A stretch of DNA of 64,000 nt from Casuarius casuarius (taxonomy: Eukaryota; Chordata; Aves; Casuariiformes; Casuariidae), in contig PTFA01000197.1 of the NCBI GenBank assembly GCA_003342895.1, positions 1,734,197 to 1,798,196 on the forward strand, written 5' to 3'. Shown here piece by piece: positions 1 through 11,000 of this stretch. Below the pieces are notes generated by a model, which worked only from the letters and a program-made list of their open reading frames with translations, was not told the DNA's origin and did no database searches. The position numbers and the translations under genes were made by a program. The stretch's first letter is position 1; the number at the start of each line of letters is the position of its first letter.

Positions 1-83
1 GGGGGGAGCGCCGCAGAGCGCATGTGCCGTGGAAAATTTTGTGCCGTGCCCCACCGAGCAAGCGCCGGGGCGGGCGGGCGCGG

Positions 84-103
84 GGCACGCCGGGAGGTGT
101 AGT
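84..103 (-). promoter_or_regulatory. ZNF143/Staf-type site (minus orientation)
   Basis: Read on the minus strand the 20-mer is ACTACACCTCCCGGCGTGCC, close to the promoter consensus ACTACAAYTCCCAGNATGC bound by ZNF143 and associated factors. It faces away from the second copy at 160-179. Confidence 0.55.
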
Positions 104-112
104 TCGAGGGCG

Positions 113-122
113 AAGTAGGTCA
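113..122 (+). promoter_or_regulatory. RORE-like element
   Basis: AAGTAGGTCA matches the AWNTAGGTCA core recognised by ROR and REV-ERB nuclear receptors. It lies between the two ZNF143-type motifs. A single short motif is weak evidence of function. Confidence 0.3.
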
Positions 123-159
123 CGGGGCTCGGCGCGGCAGCGAGGGGTGGGGGGCGCGG

Positions 160-179
160 ACTACAACTCCCAGGGTGCC
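160..179 (+). promoter_or_regulatory. ZNF143/Staf-type site (plus orientation)
   Basis: The 20-mer ACTACAACTCCCAGGGTGCC is a near-canonical ZNF143 promoter motif. It points in the direction of TOB2 transcription and is 56 bp from the inverted copy. Such motifs typically sit within about 200 bp of a transcription start, so TSS placement just downstream is inferred. Confidence 0.65.
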
Positions 180-440
180 GCGCGGCGGGAGGCGTGAAGG
201 GGGCCGGGAGCGCCTCTGGCTGGGTCACCAGAAATGGCTGCTCTGCCCAGGAGGTGGGCGGCGGCGGGGCACAGCCCCCTCCGTGGTGCCCGCCTTCCTC
301 CTCCCCACGGCGTGGGGCGGGAGGGAGGTGCCCTGGCTCCACGGGCTGCGAGGGGGGAGCCTGGCTCGGTGCCTGGGACGAGGCCGTCCGGAGGGATGGT
401 GGGGTGCAGGGCCGCTTGCCCTTGGGGGGAGCCGTAATTA

Positions 441-3400
441 ATCCGATTAGTGCCTTTGCTCCCTGTGGGATGAGAGGGGAAGCCTGGAAAGAAGCTGTTG
501 TTTTGGTAGGGTGTGGCCTGCGGTTGAACATGGGAGATTATTTGGGCTGCATACTTCTGAAGTCACTTTAAATGTCGCTGTGCGCCACTAACCGTGGTGA
601 CATGATAGTGAGCCTGGTCTTGGAGGAGAATTTTTCTCTTAAAAGTTTGAAGGCTTACTCATAAGGTCACTACTTCTGCTTACACAGTGAGGAGAAGAGG
701 GCATTCTCCTACTGTTTGCTCTTGTCTGATGTAAATTATTTGGCCCATCTCCTTTAAAACACGCCGATAAAAGAGGGAAATCAGAGGTAGCTTACAATTT
801 TTTTCGGCAGAGCATGCCTGTAGAGGAACATTGCTCTTGTAACGCTGGTGCTTCTGTGCTCTGCCCACCATGGAGTAAGCTTTTGCTTTGGAAATAAAGG
901 CAGTGTGGGCAAGGCTTGCTTTCTTGGCAGACTTGTCAGAATACATTTTAGAGTTGATACTTAGTTGCCTGTTGTCTTGGAAGCTGTGTTCCTTCAAATA
1001 CTTCGTAATTACTATTTTGGTGCAGTAGAAAAGGATTAAGAGGTCCTCCTGGAGCCCATCTTACTGTGTCAACAACCTGAGGTGGTGTCTCTGACTTCAG
1101 AGTTCTGCAAGCATCAGCTATATGTGGCTACCTTGGCAGTTACTGGTATTACTAGCTTAATTAACTCATCTTTTTCATAGTGAAGATTGAATATTCTGCT
1201 TTTAGAAAGGGGGAGCATTTTTTTATTGAAAGAAAAAAGTGGGGAGCTAAGATGTATTACTGCATCTCCTCCCTGCTGTCTTCAGCAGAAGGCGCTACTC
1301 TGTTGATTAGGATGTGGCATTGCCAAGGGGTACTGAGGCATCTGTGTTGCATATAGGGTGGTAACAAATTTTGATCTTTTGCTCAATTTCCAGGCTGTAA
1401 TTTATGATCTCTTAATCTCATGTGATAAATTCTAACCCAGACCCAAAATATTAAAAGATTTTACAAACTGATTATTCTTTTCCTGTTTAATTTGCCGAAA
1501 TCCCAAGCTGTCCTTTGTCAGATGTCTCAGAGTCAAAGGAGCAACAGAGTTTCATGTAATCCCTTCTTGAGGTAGTGTGGGCTGTTTAAGCTCTTGTTAA
1601 TATTTACATGTGCTGTTTCAGGGGTTTGATGCCATTTCCTCTGGAAAAGGCTTTGTCTCAGGACTGAGACTCGTGCCATCTGAAAATGGCTCTCCTTGCT
1701 CTCTGGAAAAAGTTTGGTTGTTCATTTCTTCTTTGTTAATCTGTTCTTATTTGAACTTTGTCAACTCTCGGTGACCTGACGAAGCTTGTTGTAGTTCAGT
1801 AATTCCTTAAACCAGGTTTTAAAAGGCAAGACTTCCTTTTCTCTTTTCCATCCTCTTAATCCTGTGTTTTTCTTGTTACCAAGTTAAACCTGAAAGGGAT
1901 TCCTTCCAGAACTGGTCTTTTTGTAGCTGACTTAAGGTGTGGGGTTTGCTTTTGGTTACTATAATCCTAAAAATAAGCCTTTTTGAACTCTGACTAGCAC
2001 CCTTAAAAAAAAAATTAAAAAAAAAAATCCACCCCCCCTTTTTTTTTGGTAATGAAGCCTCAAAATACTTGAAAGTGGGTGTTTGTTGGTTTTTGTTTTG
2101 TTTTAGTCTGCTTATTTACTCCTTTTTCTCCACTAAACTAGGCTAAGCAAACAAGCCTGGTCAGTTCTTCTTCCTCCTTCTGACCTGGGCTGGCATGGAG
2201 GCTTGGTGGTGCCGCTGTGATTCCTGTTTTTTCAGGGGAAGGCTGACACCTTATGTTTGTACTCCATCCCCACCCCCAAATAATTGGCACATGATACAAG
2301 CATTGGCCTGACTGCTCCATGAGAGCATCCCCGAAGCCCATTTTAGGAAGACAGTTGAACACAGTGTGTTTGCTTGAGCAAGATGAGGGCAATTGAAGAG
2401 TGAACAGCTCCTGACTAAGCTGCCAATTAAAAACTGGATATTCTGCTTCCCCCTGGAGAGGTGTGTAGGCTAATGGAAGTGTGTTTCCTCTTAAAATATC
2501 TGTGGGATTCATTTTCTTTGGATGGGTGACAGAGCACAGTGCTGACCTACCTGGGGGAGGTTGTACACAGACAAACATTGTTTGCAAATCTCTATATAAT
2601 GGGAGAGTTGAGTGTTGTGGTTTCACATTATGCTTTTGTGGCTTCTGTCAATTTCAGAGACTTCCTCGTTAGGGAGGGAGGGAAGGAGGATTACTTCAGT
2701 TTTTGGCAAGCAGTTTAAGTTTTTATTAAGTAGGTACCTGATCCTGCCAGAGCTCATCTTCCCTCTGTTCAGGGATAAGTGATATGAACTGTACTGGACA
2801 GGTTGTTGGCATGTGTGTTTTGTGACCCTGTGTCACCGTGCCCCCCTCTGCCTCCCTCAATGAACTGAATTAAAATGGGATTTTTAGGCTTGTAGCTAGG
2901 CAGAGTGTCCACTGGCTATGCTTAATAAGGTATGTGCCTGCCAGTCAAGGGAATAGCAAACACGGCATAGCAGCTGGTGGCGCACCTCCCTCCGTTGTTC
3001 CTTCTTGTCCCTTCTGTGCTTGTGCCAGCAGGACACGGTACTCCACAGGACCACCCAGCCTCTTGGCAGGGAGGCTGGCCCTGCTGTCCGGAGCACAAGT
3101 GGGTCTCTGCGCAGGCTCCTGAGCGAGTCACGGGGCTTTCCAGGTGGTGCATTTATGTTCTAGAGAGGCTGGTGCAGGTGAACCGCACCAGAAGCAGCTG
3201 AGTGCTGAAGCGTAGAGAGACGTATTAGATATACTGAAATAGCTCTGCCAGAGCAGACAGTTGGCCTGCTTCATTTCAGCAACGGTACTTGGCAGCAAGG
3301 TAGGTATAATGCACATGCCTGTGTGCAGATAGTAGCTATGCCCTGTTCCTTCTGGACAGGACAAGGGCGACTCTTCCTCACCAGCACTTTTGTGTCTTGA

Positions 3401-3570
3401 GGGCCAGTAGATTTGGGGCAACTCTCCTAGTCGGCATCACTGCTTGGTAGTGTTTGTACGAATGTTTCCTTCCGCTTTTGTTAATGAAAAAGCGTAACTG
3501 TTCACTTGAACAGGCTAAGAATTGTTGCATTTTCTTGTCTTTATCCATATTTTTTCCTCTCTTTTCCTAG
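441..3570 (+). other. TOB2: Probable TOB2 5' intron (no coding exon recognised)
   Basis: Composition drops to AT-rich with T and A runs and no convincing open frame. The 3' boundary is well supported: a pyrimidine tract (TTTTTTCCTCTCTTTTCCTAG) leads into AG at 3569-3570. Short ORFs on both strands show no recognisable family. The 5' boundary is not fixed. Confidence 0.5.
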
Positions 3571-3656
3571 GTCTGCTTGGAGCCAAATCTTGTCTATGTG
3601 TTTGTCACTCTGTCTCTTTTAATATACTGCCCTGACTTGCTTGCTGTGAAGGGAGT
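3571..3656 (+). other. TOB2: TOB2 5'UTR part of the coding exon
   Basis: The 86 nt lie between the strong acceptor at 3569-3570 and the TOB2 ATG. The start codon context has A at -3 (AGTATGC), which is favourable. Confidence 0.65.
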
Positions 3657-4679
3657 ATGCATCTGGAGATCAAAGTTGCTCTTAACTTCATCATCTCATA
3701 CCTGTACAACAAGCTTCCTCGGAGGCGGGCAGACCTGTTTGGTGAGGAGCTAGAGCGCCTGCTGAAGAAGAAATATGAGGGTCACTGGTACCCAGAGAAG
3801 CCTCTGAAGGGATCTGGCTATCGCTGTGTCCATATAGGGGAGACCGTGGATCCGGTGGTGGAGCTGGCAGCCAAGCGGAGTGGGCTGGCCGTGGAGGATG
3901 TGCGTGCCAATGTGCCAGAAGAGCTGAGTGTCTGGATCGATCCTTTTGAGGTTTCCTACCAGATTGGTGAGAAGGGCTCCGTTAAGGTCCTGTACCTGGA
4001 TGACAGCGAGGGCTGCAGCGCAGCAGAGCTGGACAAAGAAATCAAGAGCAGCTTCAACCCTGATGCCCAGGTGTTTGTCCCCATTGGCAGCCAGGACAAC
4101 TCGCTGTCCAACTCTCCATCCCCCTCCTTTGGCCAGTCGCCTAGCCCCACCTTCATCCCTCGCTCTGCCCAGCCCATCACTTTCACCACTGCCACGTTTG
4201 CTGCCACAAAGTTCGGCTCTACCAAGATGAAGAAGGGTGGAGGAGCTGGAGGAGGGGGTGGTGGAGCAGGGGCTGCGCAGCAGCCTAGGATGGTCAGGTC
4301 TCCCACTAACAACCTGCTGAAGCACAAGGGCCTCTCCCTGTCTATGCACTCTCTGAACTTCATCGGGAGCGCTGGGAGCCAAGCCCCGCAGTCGCAGCTC
4401 TCCCCCAATGCCAAGGAGTTCGTTTACAGCGGTGGGTCACCAGGAGCCAGTAGCCTGTTCTTCGATGGTGTTGCCAGTGAGAGCCAGGCCAGCAACATCC
4501 CGCCGGCATCGCAGTTCAACACCGGTACCGGTGGTACCTTTGATATGGCTCAGGTCTTCGGTGGCAGCACCAACAGCCTCTTTTTGGAGAAGTCTCCCTT
4601 TGTGGAAGGACTCAGCTACAACCTGAATGCCATGCAGTATCCCAGCCAGTCGTTCCAGCCTGTTGTCCTGGCCAACTGA
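3657..4679 (+). CDS. TOB2: Protein Tob2 (transducer of ERBB2, 2), BTG/Tob family antiproliferative adaptor
   Basis: This encodes a cytoplasmic/nuclear adaptor that links poly(A)-binding protein to the CCR4-NOT deadenylase and so promotes mRNA deadenylation and restrains proliferation (family knowledge). The 340-residue frame is intronless, as in mammalian TOB2, and about the same length as the human protein (344). Residues 1 to about 115 form the BTG/Tob domain ([19 protein letters not shown] start; GHWYPEKP and GSGYRCVHI motifs; [14 protein letters not shown]). A basic bipartite-like stretch lies at 21-39. Two PAM2-type PABP-binding motifs are visible: [12 protein letters not shown] at 131-142 and [13 protein letters not shown] at 247-259. 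Between them are SP-rich repeats, a KMKK basic patch and a poly-Gly tract at 194-203. The C-terminus QPVVLAN is the family ending. TOB2 is chosen over TOB1 by the poly-Gly linker, the C-terminal half and the neighbouring TEF gene. Confidence 0.97.
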   Translation: MHLEIKVALNFIISYLYNKLPRRRADLFGEELERLLKKKYEGHWYPEKPLKGSGYRCVHIGETVDPVVELAAKRSGLAVEDVRANVPEELSVWIDPFEVSYQIGEKGSVKVLYLDDSEGCSAAELDKEIKSSFNPDAQVFVPIGSQDNSLSNSPSPSFGQSPSPTFIPRSAQPITFTTATFAATKFGSTKMKKGGGAGGGGGGAGAAQQPRMVRSPTNNLLKHKGLSLSMHSLNFIGSAGSQAPQSQLSPNAKEFVYSGGSPGASSLFFDGVASESQASNIPPASQFNTGTGGTFDMAQVFGGSTNSLFLEKSPFVEGLSYNLNAMQYPSQSFQPVVLAN

Positions 4680-6356
4680 ACACAAGGAAGGAGAGTATTT
4701 GGGGTGGGGAGAGGGAGGGGGGCGGGAAACAAGAACTAAAAAAAAAAAAAAGAGGGAGAGAAAAGAAAAATAGAAATATACAGAAAATATTCAAATCTTA
4801 TAAATATAGCTTCTTGGAAAAAGAGAGAGCCCAGTGTTGTTGCGCTGTGCTGGCAACGCTTCTGAAGCACTGACTTGTTTTTTAACTCAGTCCCTGTGCT
4901 TTTTTCCTACTCACTTTTTTACTCCTTTAATGAGTCTTGGGTTTTTTGGTTTGTGTTCACCTCTCTCCTGCCCCACCCCAGGAATGGTGCAAACATAGGT
5001 CACGATGCTCCTGTCTCCCTGCACCCTTCCCAGCACTGGACACTTGATTCTTCTGCCTGGGGGTAGAGATGGCTTTGTTCTGGGCTGTGTCCCCAGACAC
5101 CTACTGCCTTGCTGGAGGCTGGGGGAGGGACAGGGAGAGGATGAGTCAGTATTGGCGGAGGTGCATGCTCTTCTTGTTTGCTAGCCAGAAATGGGTGAGT
5201 GGGCTTGCTTTTCTGTTACGGCTCTGCGTTCTGAGTGTAGACGGAGAGCATCTACCGTGCCCACGGGCTAAGACTGCTGTGCTGTTGTTGCTCGAAGCTC
5301 TCCAGACCAGGCTGGCATCAGCTGTTCTGTTTGTGTGCCGAAAAAGCACTAACTCTTCTTTACCGTCTCCCAGCAAATAGCAGGGAGGCCAGAGCATTAC
5401 TGTGAAATGGCTTCTTCCTGCTCCCTTCCTCATCTGCACTTCCAGCCGTGGAGGGAAGCTGCAGAAGAACAGCACTTTGAACTAAGTGACTCTGGTTATA
5501 ATCCCCTTCTGCGTGTGAGCAAAGGGGCCTTTTTGTGGCCTCTTCGGGCCAGCTGGTTGGTTCAGATGACAACCCTGTGGTGTAAAAACACTACACGCGT
5601 GTCCCTGCTGTGTGTGGGAGGTGGTGCTGAGCCAGGCAGCTGCACTTGGATCCTGCCCCCACTTTGTGTACTTTCTCCCCACCAGCAAGGGCAGCATCCA
5701 CTGACGGTCACTTGGGGCAATCTCCTAGGTTTGTGTTCTCATTCCCTGCTGTGAATTTATCTTTTTAATCTTTGAGAGGGAATTCCTTTCTTTTTAGTTA
5801 GAGGCAGCACTGCTTTTGGAGAAGAAAAAGGGCTATATTATTGAAGCTGCTCTCTTGAATGATAGCCTAAAGGTTTGTGCTTTCAGTTAGGAATAAATCT
5901 GACTGAATTCCCTCCTCAGCCCTTCTGGAGGAGTGGGAGGAGATGGCTGATCTGGTGCAGAAGGGAAGCGCCTAGTGTAAATTCGTCATTCCAGCCAGAT
6001 CATGTCGGTGAAGACAGTGGCAGGCTTACTGCAGAGCAGGGACGGACACTCTGAAGCTGAGCGCGTGTCCCCACGTGTGAACCTACAGCGAGAGGGCAAG
6101 AATCTGGCAGCGCCCCTGCAGCTTTTCCCAAGGCCGATGCGCTGCAGTGGGGCAGTAATGGCTTTTCAGCTAGGTCACTTCTGTGCCAGGGAGCCCGAAG
6201 CCCACCTTCAGGGGGAGGTGTGGAGGGCCTCTTTTTGCCCAGGCAGGGCTGGTGGCTCCCTAGGTGGGAAGGAGGTCTCCTTGGAGGCTGTCATGAGAGT
6301 ACAGAAGAGTGCAAAGAGGAACGAGACGGAGATGAGGCTCCAGGAAGTTTTGTTTC

Positions 6357-6377
6357 AAAAAAAAAAAAAAAAAAAAA
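6357..6377 (+). repeat. A21 homopolymer in the TOB2 3'UTR
   Basis: Twenty-one consecutive A residues lie inside the 3'UTR. It is a possible internal oligo(dT) priming site and an error-prone place in assembly. Confidence 0.9.
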
Positions 6378-8065
6378 TCTTTCTGCTGCCTCTCAAGTGT
6401 GGGGGTTTGGTTTTCTTTTAAGCATGTCTCTGGAGCACCTTCTGAAACCTGCTTCTGCTGTAGCTGTTGAGAACTAGTAAGCTCTTTCTAGATGTCCCTG
6501 TTTCAGGGGAGATGGGCTTGAGCTCATGCTTTTCCCTCTGCCTTCCCTCAAGCTGAGATAGAGGCACTCCAGCCCTCTTATACTTGTGTTGCCAATGAGC
6601 CTTTGCAGGGGAGATGGGATGTCCCAGGGAGACTGCCACTACCCATATCTCATTAGGGAGAATTTCCAGTACACCCCTTTCCCTCGCTGGGTGACTGGAA
6701 GAGGAGTGGTCCCAACCTCGTGCCCAGCATCCGTTCCCAAGCAGGCTGCTTGCTGCTGTCAAGCTATGACCAACACGGCGGGTGGGTGAGGAGAGTGGAG
6801 CCCAGGTCGCTTCCCTCGAACTGGCATCCACAGCCCCAACCCTGCAGGTTTCCAGGCTAGGACAAGCTGCCCAGGAATGGCTGAGCTGATTTTTTTCTTT
6901 TCTTTTTTTTCCTCTCTCATTAACCCCCTTACCAATGTTACCACTGCCACCCCATCCTTCCTCCCCAGGAGTATGCTGCTGACGGCCAGCCAGCTTGCCA
7001 CACTGGCCCGAGGAGCGCTCAGCCCGCGATCATGGGGTCCCAGCTGGCATCCTGGCTCAGCCGCCTCTATTTCTTCCACTGTTCCCACATCTTCTGGCAA
7101 AGCCTTCTGTGAACTGCTGCTGTGGGACTGCATGCCCTCCTCAGGCATAGGAAGGGAGGGGAGAGGTGGGATGCCCCCAGCCACCTGCTTATGTGTGTGA
7201 AGCTTTGATGCCGCTTTGCCCTGCCACACGTATTATACCTGCTTTAAAAATAGTGTGTGTGGAAGGAGGAAAAGGGGAGGGACCAACCTCTTTGTATCTT
7301 AAAGGAAAAAAGCGTGCTTCAGAAACGTTCCTCCAGCGTCAGGCAGCAATGGAAACTAACGGCCTTTTTGGGTCTTTTCTAGTCTTGGATGTAGGCGTTC
7401 AGCTTCAATTTTATTTTTTAAAACCTGCACTAATTTACCTGGTTTCTTAGGAAGAGAAGAGAGAATTTTTTTTTAACTTTTATTTTTTATGGGTTTGTGT
7501 TCTTTTTGTTGATGTCCGTTTGTATTGAATAATTTGCTACATTTGTAAAATGTAAGAGGTATATATAATATATGTATATTTCTAACGTAAAAAAATTGTA
7601 ATTTTTTTCTTTTCAAGATTTTTTCTTAAAAAGAGGAGAGAAAAATATTTTTTCAGGAAAAAAACTTTAAAAAAAAAGAAGCAGCGAAGATTCCTTTCTC
7701 CCCACTCAGCCTCCCTCCTTTCCCTCCTAGCCCTCTCTGAGGAGTGAATCGACAGTCGTCTTGTGGAGAGAATGAGTGAAAGAGGACAGAAGTCTGTATG
7801 TCTTTGAGTGGAGGGTTTCTGTGTGTGCTCTGCTTGGGTTTCTTTCCAAGAAGGGGGCTACTGAGAGGGGGAACCAGGGGGTTGCTGTCTTTTTTCTTTT
7901 TTTTTCTTTAGCGAAGGAGGAATACAATCAGAGTTTTGTATTCAGAATGTTGTGCAATATTTTGGAACGGGACATTGGTGTGTCTAGAGATTTAGTTAAA
8001 AACAAAAACAAAAAGGTTGATCAAATCTGTACAGTTTCTATTGTTCCAGATTTTTTTAAGTTTGT

Positions 8066-8071
8066 ATTAAA
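8066..8071 (+). terminator. TOB2: TOB2 poly(A) signal ATTAAA
   Basis: ATTAAA follows an AU-rich stretch and precedes a GT-rich downstream region at about 8090-8112. Composition changes to GC-richer sequence after it. Confidence 0.6.
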
Positions 8072-8085
8072 AGCATGATATAATA

Positions 8086-11000
8086 ATTGGTTGTCATGTG
8101 TTGTGTGCTCGGTGGGGAGAGAACACCTCGGTGGTGCCTCTCCCTGAGAGTAGGCAGTGGTGCTGGAGAAGAGGAGGGACCAGGCTTCCTTCCCAGCCTG
8201 CCTTCAGATGAACCAGTGCTTGGTGCCTTCTTCTTTCACGTGAAATCACTGGTTTGTAGCGTGCTCGTGCTTGGTGACGGTTTCACTGTGTTGGGAATAG
8301 CCCAGTGGTGCCGGGGTGTTGTGCGAGATGGCGAGAGCAGCTGTCTTTCTGACCCCTCCTGCTGCCGAGAATAGCAGTGGCATAGGAAAAAGGCGGTCTG
8401 CCTTGCCTTCCAGGGTCAATGCCGTGATTCAGCTCCCTGGAGTGAGGCCGAGAGCTGGCTTTCCTTCCTGGGGGCAGGCGGGGGGGTGAAGAGGAGGGAA
8501 CATGAGACTTTGCCTTTAGCTTCTGGTGCCTCAGAGGCCTTCAACAGAGCAACACCAGAGTTCCTAAAATAGCAGGCTACCTGCAGCATCTCGTCCCAAA
8601 TCAAGCAGCTTGCCTGCAGCTTCTGCATGGTTAAGCTGGGATGGTTACCTGGTTCCCTTTGACCAGACCTGGTTAGGTGTAGACAAAGCCTTCACAAGCA
8701 GTGGTTGCTGTGGAGGAGGTGCTGTTTGTGTTTCGTTTTCCCTTTTCCCCCTCTCCCCCCCCCCCCCCCAACTCCCCTGCAAGGTCTGAAAACCAGTTTG
8801 GGTTTATCCTTGGGCTATTTTGGGTGCCTTCTAAGCAAAGGAAGCCTCTGGAGCAGTGTGTGTGGGCTGTGTCCTCCCTGCTTTTTCATTCTAAGTGGCT
8901 TCTCGTAGCAGGGTGGCCTTGAGCCCGGATATGAGAACAAATGAAGGATGATGAGGGTCTAGTGTTTCATTTTGCTTTTATCCCTCATTGCTCAGGTTTA
9001 ATAAGAATTTCTTTAAGGGGTGCTGCTCCTTTCTAGTGAAAAGGGGTGAAAACAGTTGTTCTGTGCTGAGGAAGATGCTTGCAAGCTTCTTGGCAGGCAG
9101 AGGGAAGGAAAGATGTTTCCTATGCTAAGTGACACAGCTTCTCCAAGCCATAACACAGCCTAATTGTGCTCCTGCCTGCCTTCTGCTCCGGGGTGGGTCA
9201 GATTCCTATGCTGCCTCCTCAAAAAGCTGTATAAAGCTTTAGTTATAGCTTATTAAAATGTGTTTGAGGAAACCAGCTGGCTGGCTCCTGCTAGTATCCT
9301 TCCCCACAGCCCCTCTAGCCTGAATTTCTTCCTGGAAGGGCTTGCATTGCTTGCCCTTGGATTTCCAAGCCCTAGGAGCTGGGCTCCTGTTCCTGCATGC
9401 TGCATGCCATGTGACTGTCACACTCTGCTAAGCAACAAAACTATTTTTTCCCCTTTGTGTCTCAAAGCCCTTGTAATCATTTATCTAAAGCATGCACAAA
9501 CTCTTGCCCTTAGACATGTTTCTGGAAATGGAAAATCAAGGCTGAGTTTGAGCCTTACTGATCCTTGCCCTGCATTTGCTTGGCTCTGATGCAGCGGGAC
9601 ACAGAGCCTTTCCCTTTTTGGGCACAGGTATGCTGAGTGGTAGGGCCTGGAGTTTACAGCTGATAGCTGTGCAGCCTGAGCAGGGATTAGGGAAAAGGCT
9701 TAGTATAGCCTTATTTCTAGTCAGACATATGCTCCTGTGTTGTCTCAGTGAGACAGCAAGGTGTGGGGAGGTAAAGTGCCCTTTTTCCACCTTAAAGCAG
9801 TCCTTGTGTGTCAGCAGAAGCAGGGGAGGAAGTAGGGCAGGGAGCTCTGTGGAGAGGTGAGGGCTTTGCCCTCCTTCATAGGCGGCTGCCAACAAAAAGC
9901 CGAAAGAACGTGCCAGAGCCTGGCGCTCGCCCGATGAGGGGTGGTGCCCGGGGCAGGGCGTGGGAATAATTGCGGTGTGTTTGACACCAGGTTTGGGCAA
10001 GTGACCAAGTTGGTCCCCAAATATGGTACTCCAGCAAGGCATGGTAACAAGATGGGACTTGTCTCCTGAAGCCACCAGGTAATTTCTTCAAAGCAGGGGC
10101 GTGGGGTGTTGTTGAGACGCTCGTCACAGGGGACTCCGTTATTAAGAAGGAAACTTTCAGCTTGAGTCACTGAGCGGGCGGGCTCCCACCTGAAAGGAGG
10201 AGACAGCTTTGGTTAAAAAAAAAAAAAAAAGTGCCAAGCTTCATCCTTGCGCTTTTCAGTCTGTGAAAGCAGCAATTTTTGACATGAATCAGGCTGTTCT
10301 GGGAGATGGAGGGGGGCTGGGGCCTGGAGGAAAGCTTTATGCAGGCATGAAAAGCAGGGTCTAAGATAGCTGTGCTGTGGATTTTATTGTAAACACAGGC
10401 CCAGCAAAACAACCCAAGTTTGCTCTGGCAGAAGAGAGCGTCTCGCTGCCCCGGAGCCTCTCGAAAATTTGGGTTATTGGGTTTGAATAACGCCCCGCAC
10501 AGGCGGCGTTAACGGCAGGTGCCTCCCACACTCCGGCTCTCGCCAGCGCGCCAGAACCTGGATGTGGAAAAACACTGCTCGGAGGGGAGCTGGGGCCCGC
10601 TGAGCCCTTGGCTTCCCTGGAGGCCCGCATGTGCTCCCTGTAGATGCCACCTGCTTCCCGCTCACGCGGCAGCCGGCCGGTGCTGTGTGTGGCCCTCAGG
10701 CTGTCCGCACCGGGTGCGAGAGGGGAAGGCCGTGCTGCGGGGCATCGGCCCCCTTCCCTCCCCTCGCTTCTCTGACTGTGCCGCTGGCTTGGCTTGGCCT
10801 GGCCGGTTCCCGCTACCGGCAGGCTGCTTTTCCAAGCTCTTCTCGAGTGTCCCCCCTCAAATGCACAGCCACAGCCAGCTCTCTCCAGCGGGCTCCATCT
10901 GCCTTCCTAAGCAAGGGTGCAAATGCAAGCCAAGGGACAAATCCTGGCCAAGGTTAGTGGTGTGTGAAACCTTTCGCTGTGCAACTGTCCCTTGGTTTCT

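Larger units (their letters stand above)
1..440 (+). promoter_or_regulatory. TOB2: CpG island, probable TOB2 promoter and first non-coding exon
   Basis: The stretch is very GC-rich and dense in CpG, while composition becomes AT-rich after about 440. It lies about 3.2 kb upstream of the splice acceptor of the TOB2 coding exon, and mammalian TOB2 also has a distant non-coding first exon. It holds two ZNF143-type motifs and a RORE-like site, and no TATA box. A usable donor (GAG followed by GTGGGC at about 251-258) could end exon 1, but this is inference. The window starts here, so the left boundary of the island is not seen. The island could also serve a divergent gene outside the window. Confidence 0.6.
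4680..8085 (+). other. TOB2: TOB2 3'UTR
   Basis: After the TGA the sequence runs about 3.4 kb without a credible coding frame to an ATTAAA signal at 8066-8071, followed by TG/GT-rich sequence (TTGGTTGTCATGTGTTGTGTG) suitable as a downstream element. The last 600 bases are AU-rich (7440-7680), with TGTATATTTC near 7574 resembling a Pumilio-type site. An A21 run lies at 6357-6377. The end point is inferred from the signal. Confidence 0.7.

Noticed and set aside
3750..4414. Long minus-strand frames over TOB2
   Set aside because: Shadows of the TOB2 coding sequence.
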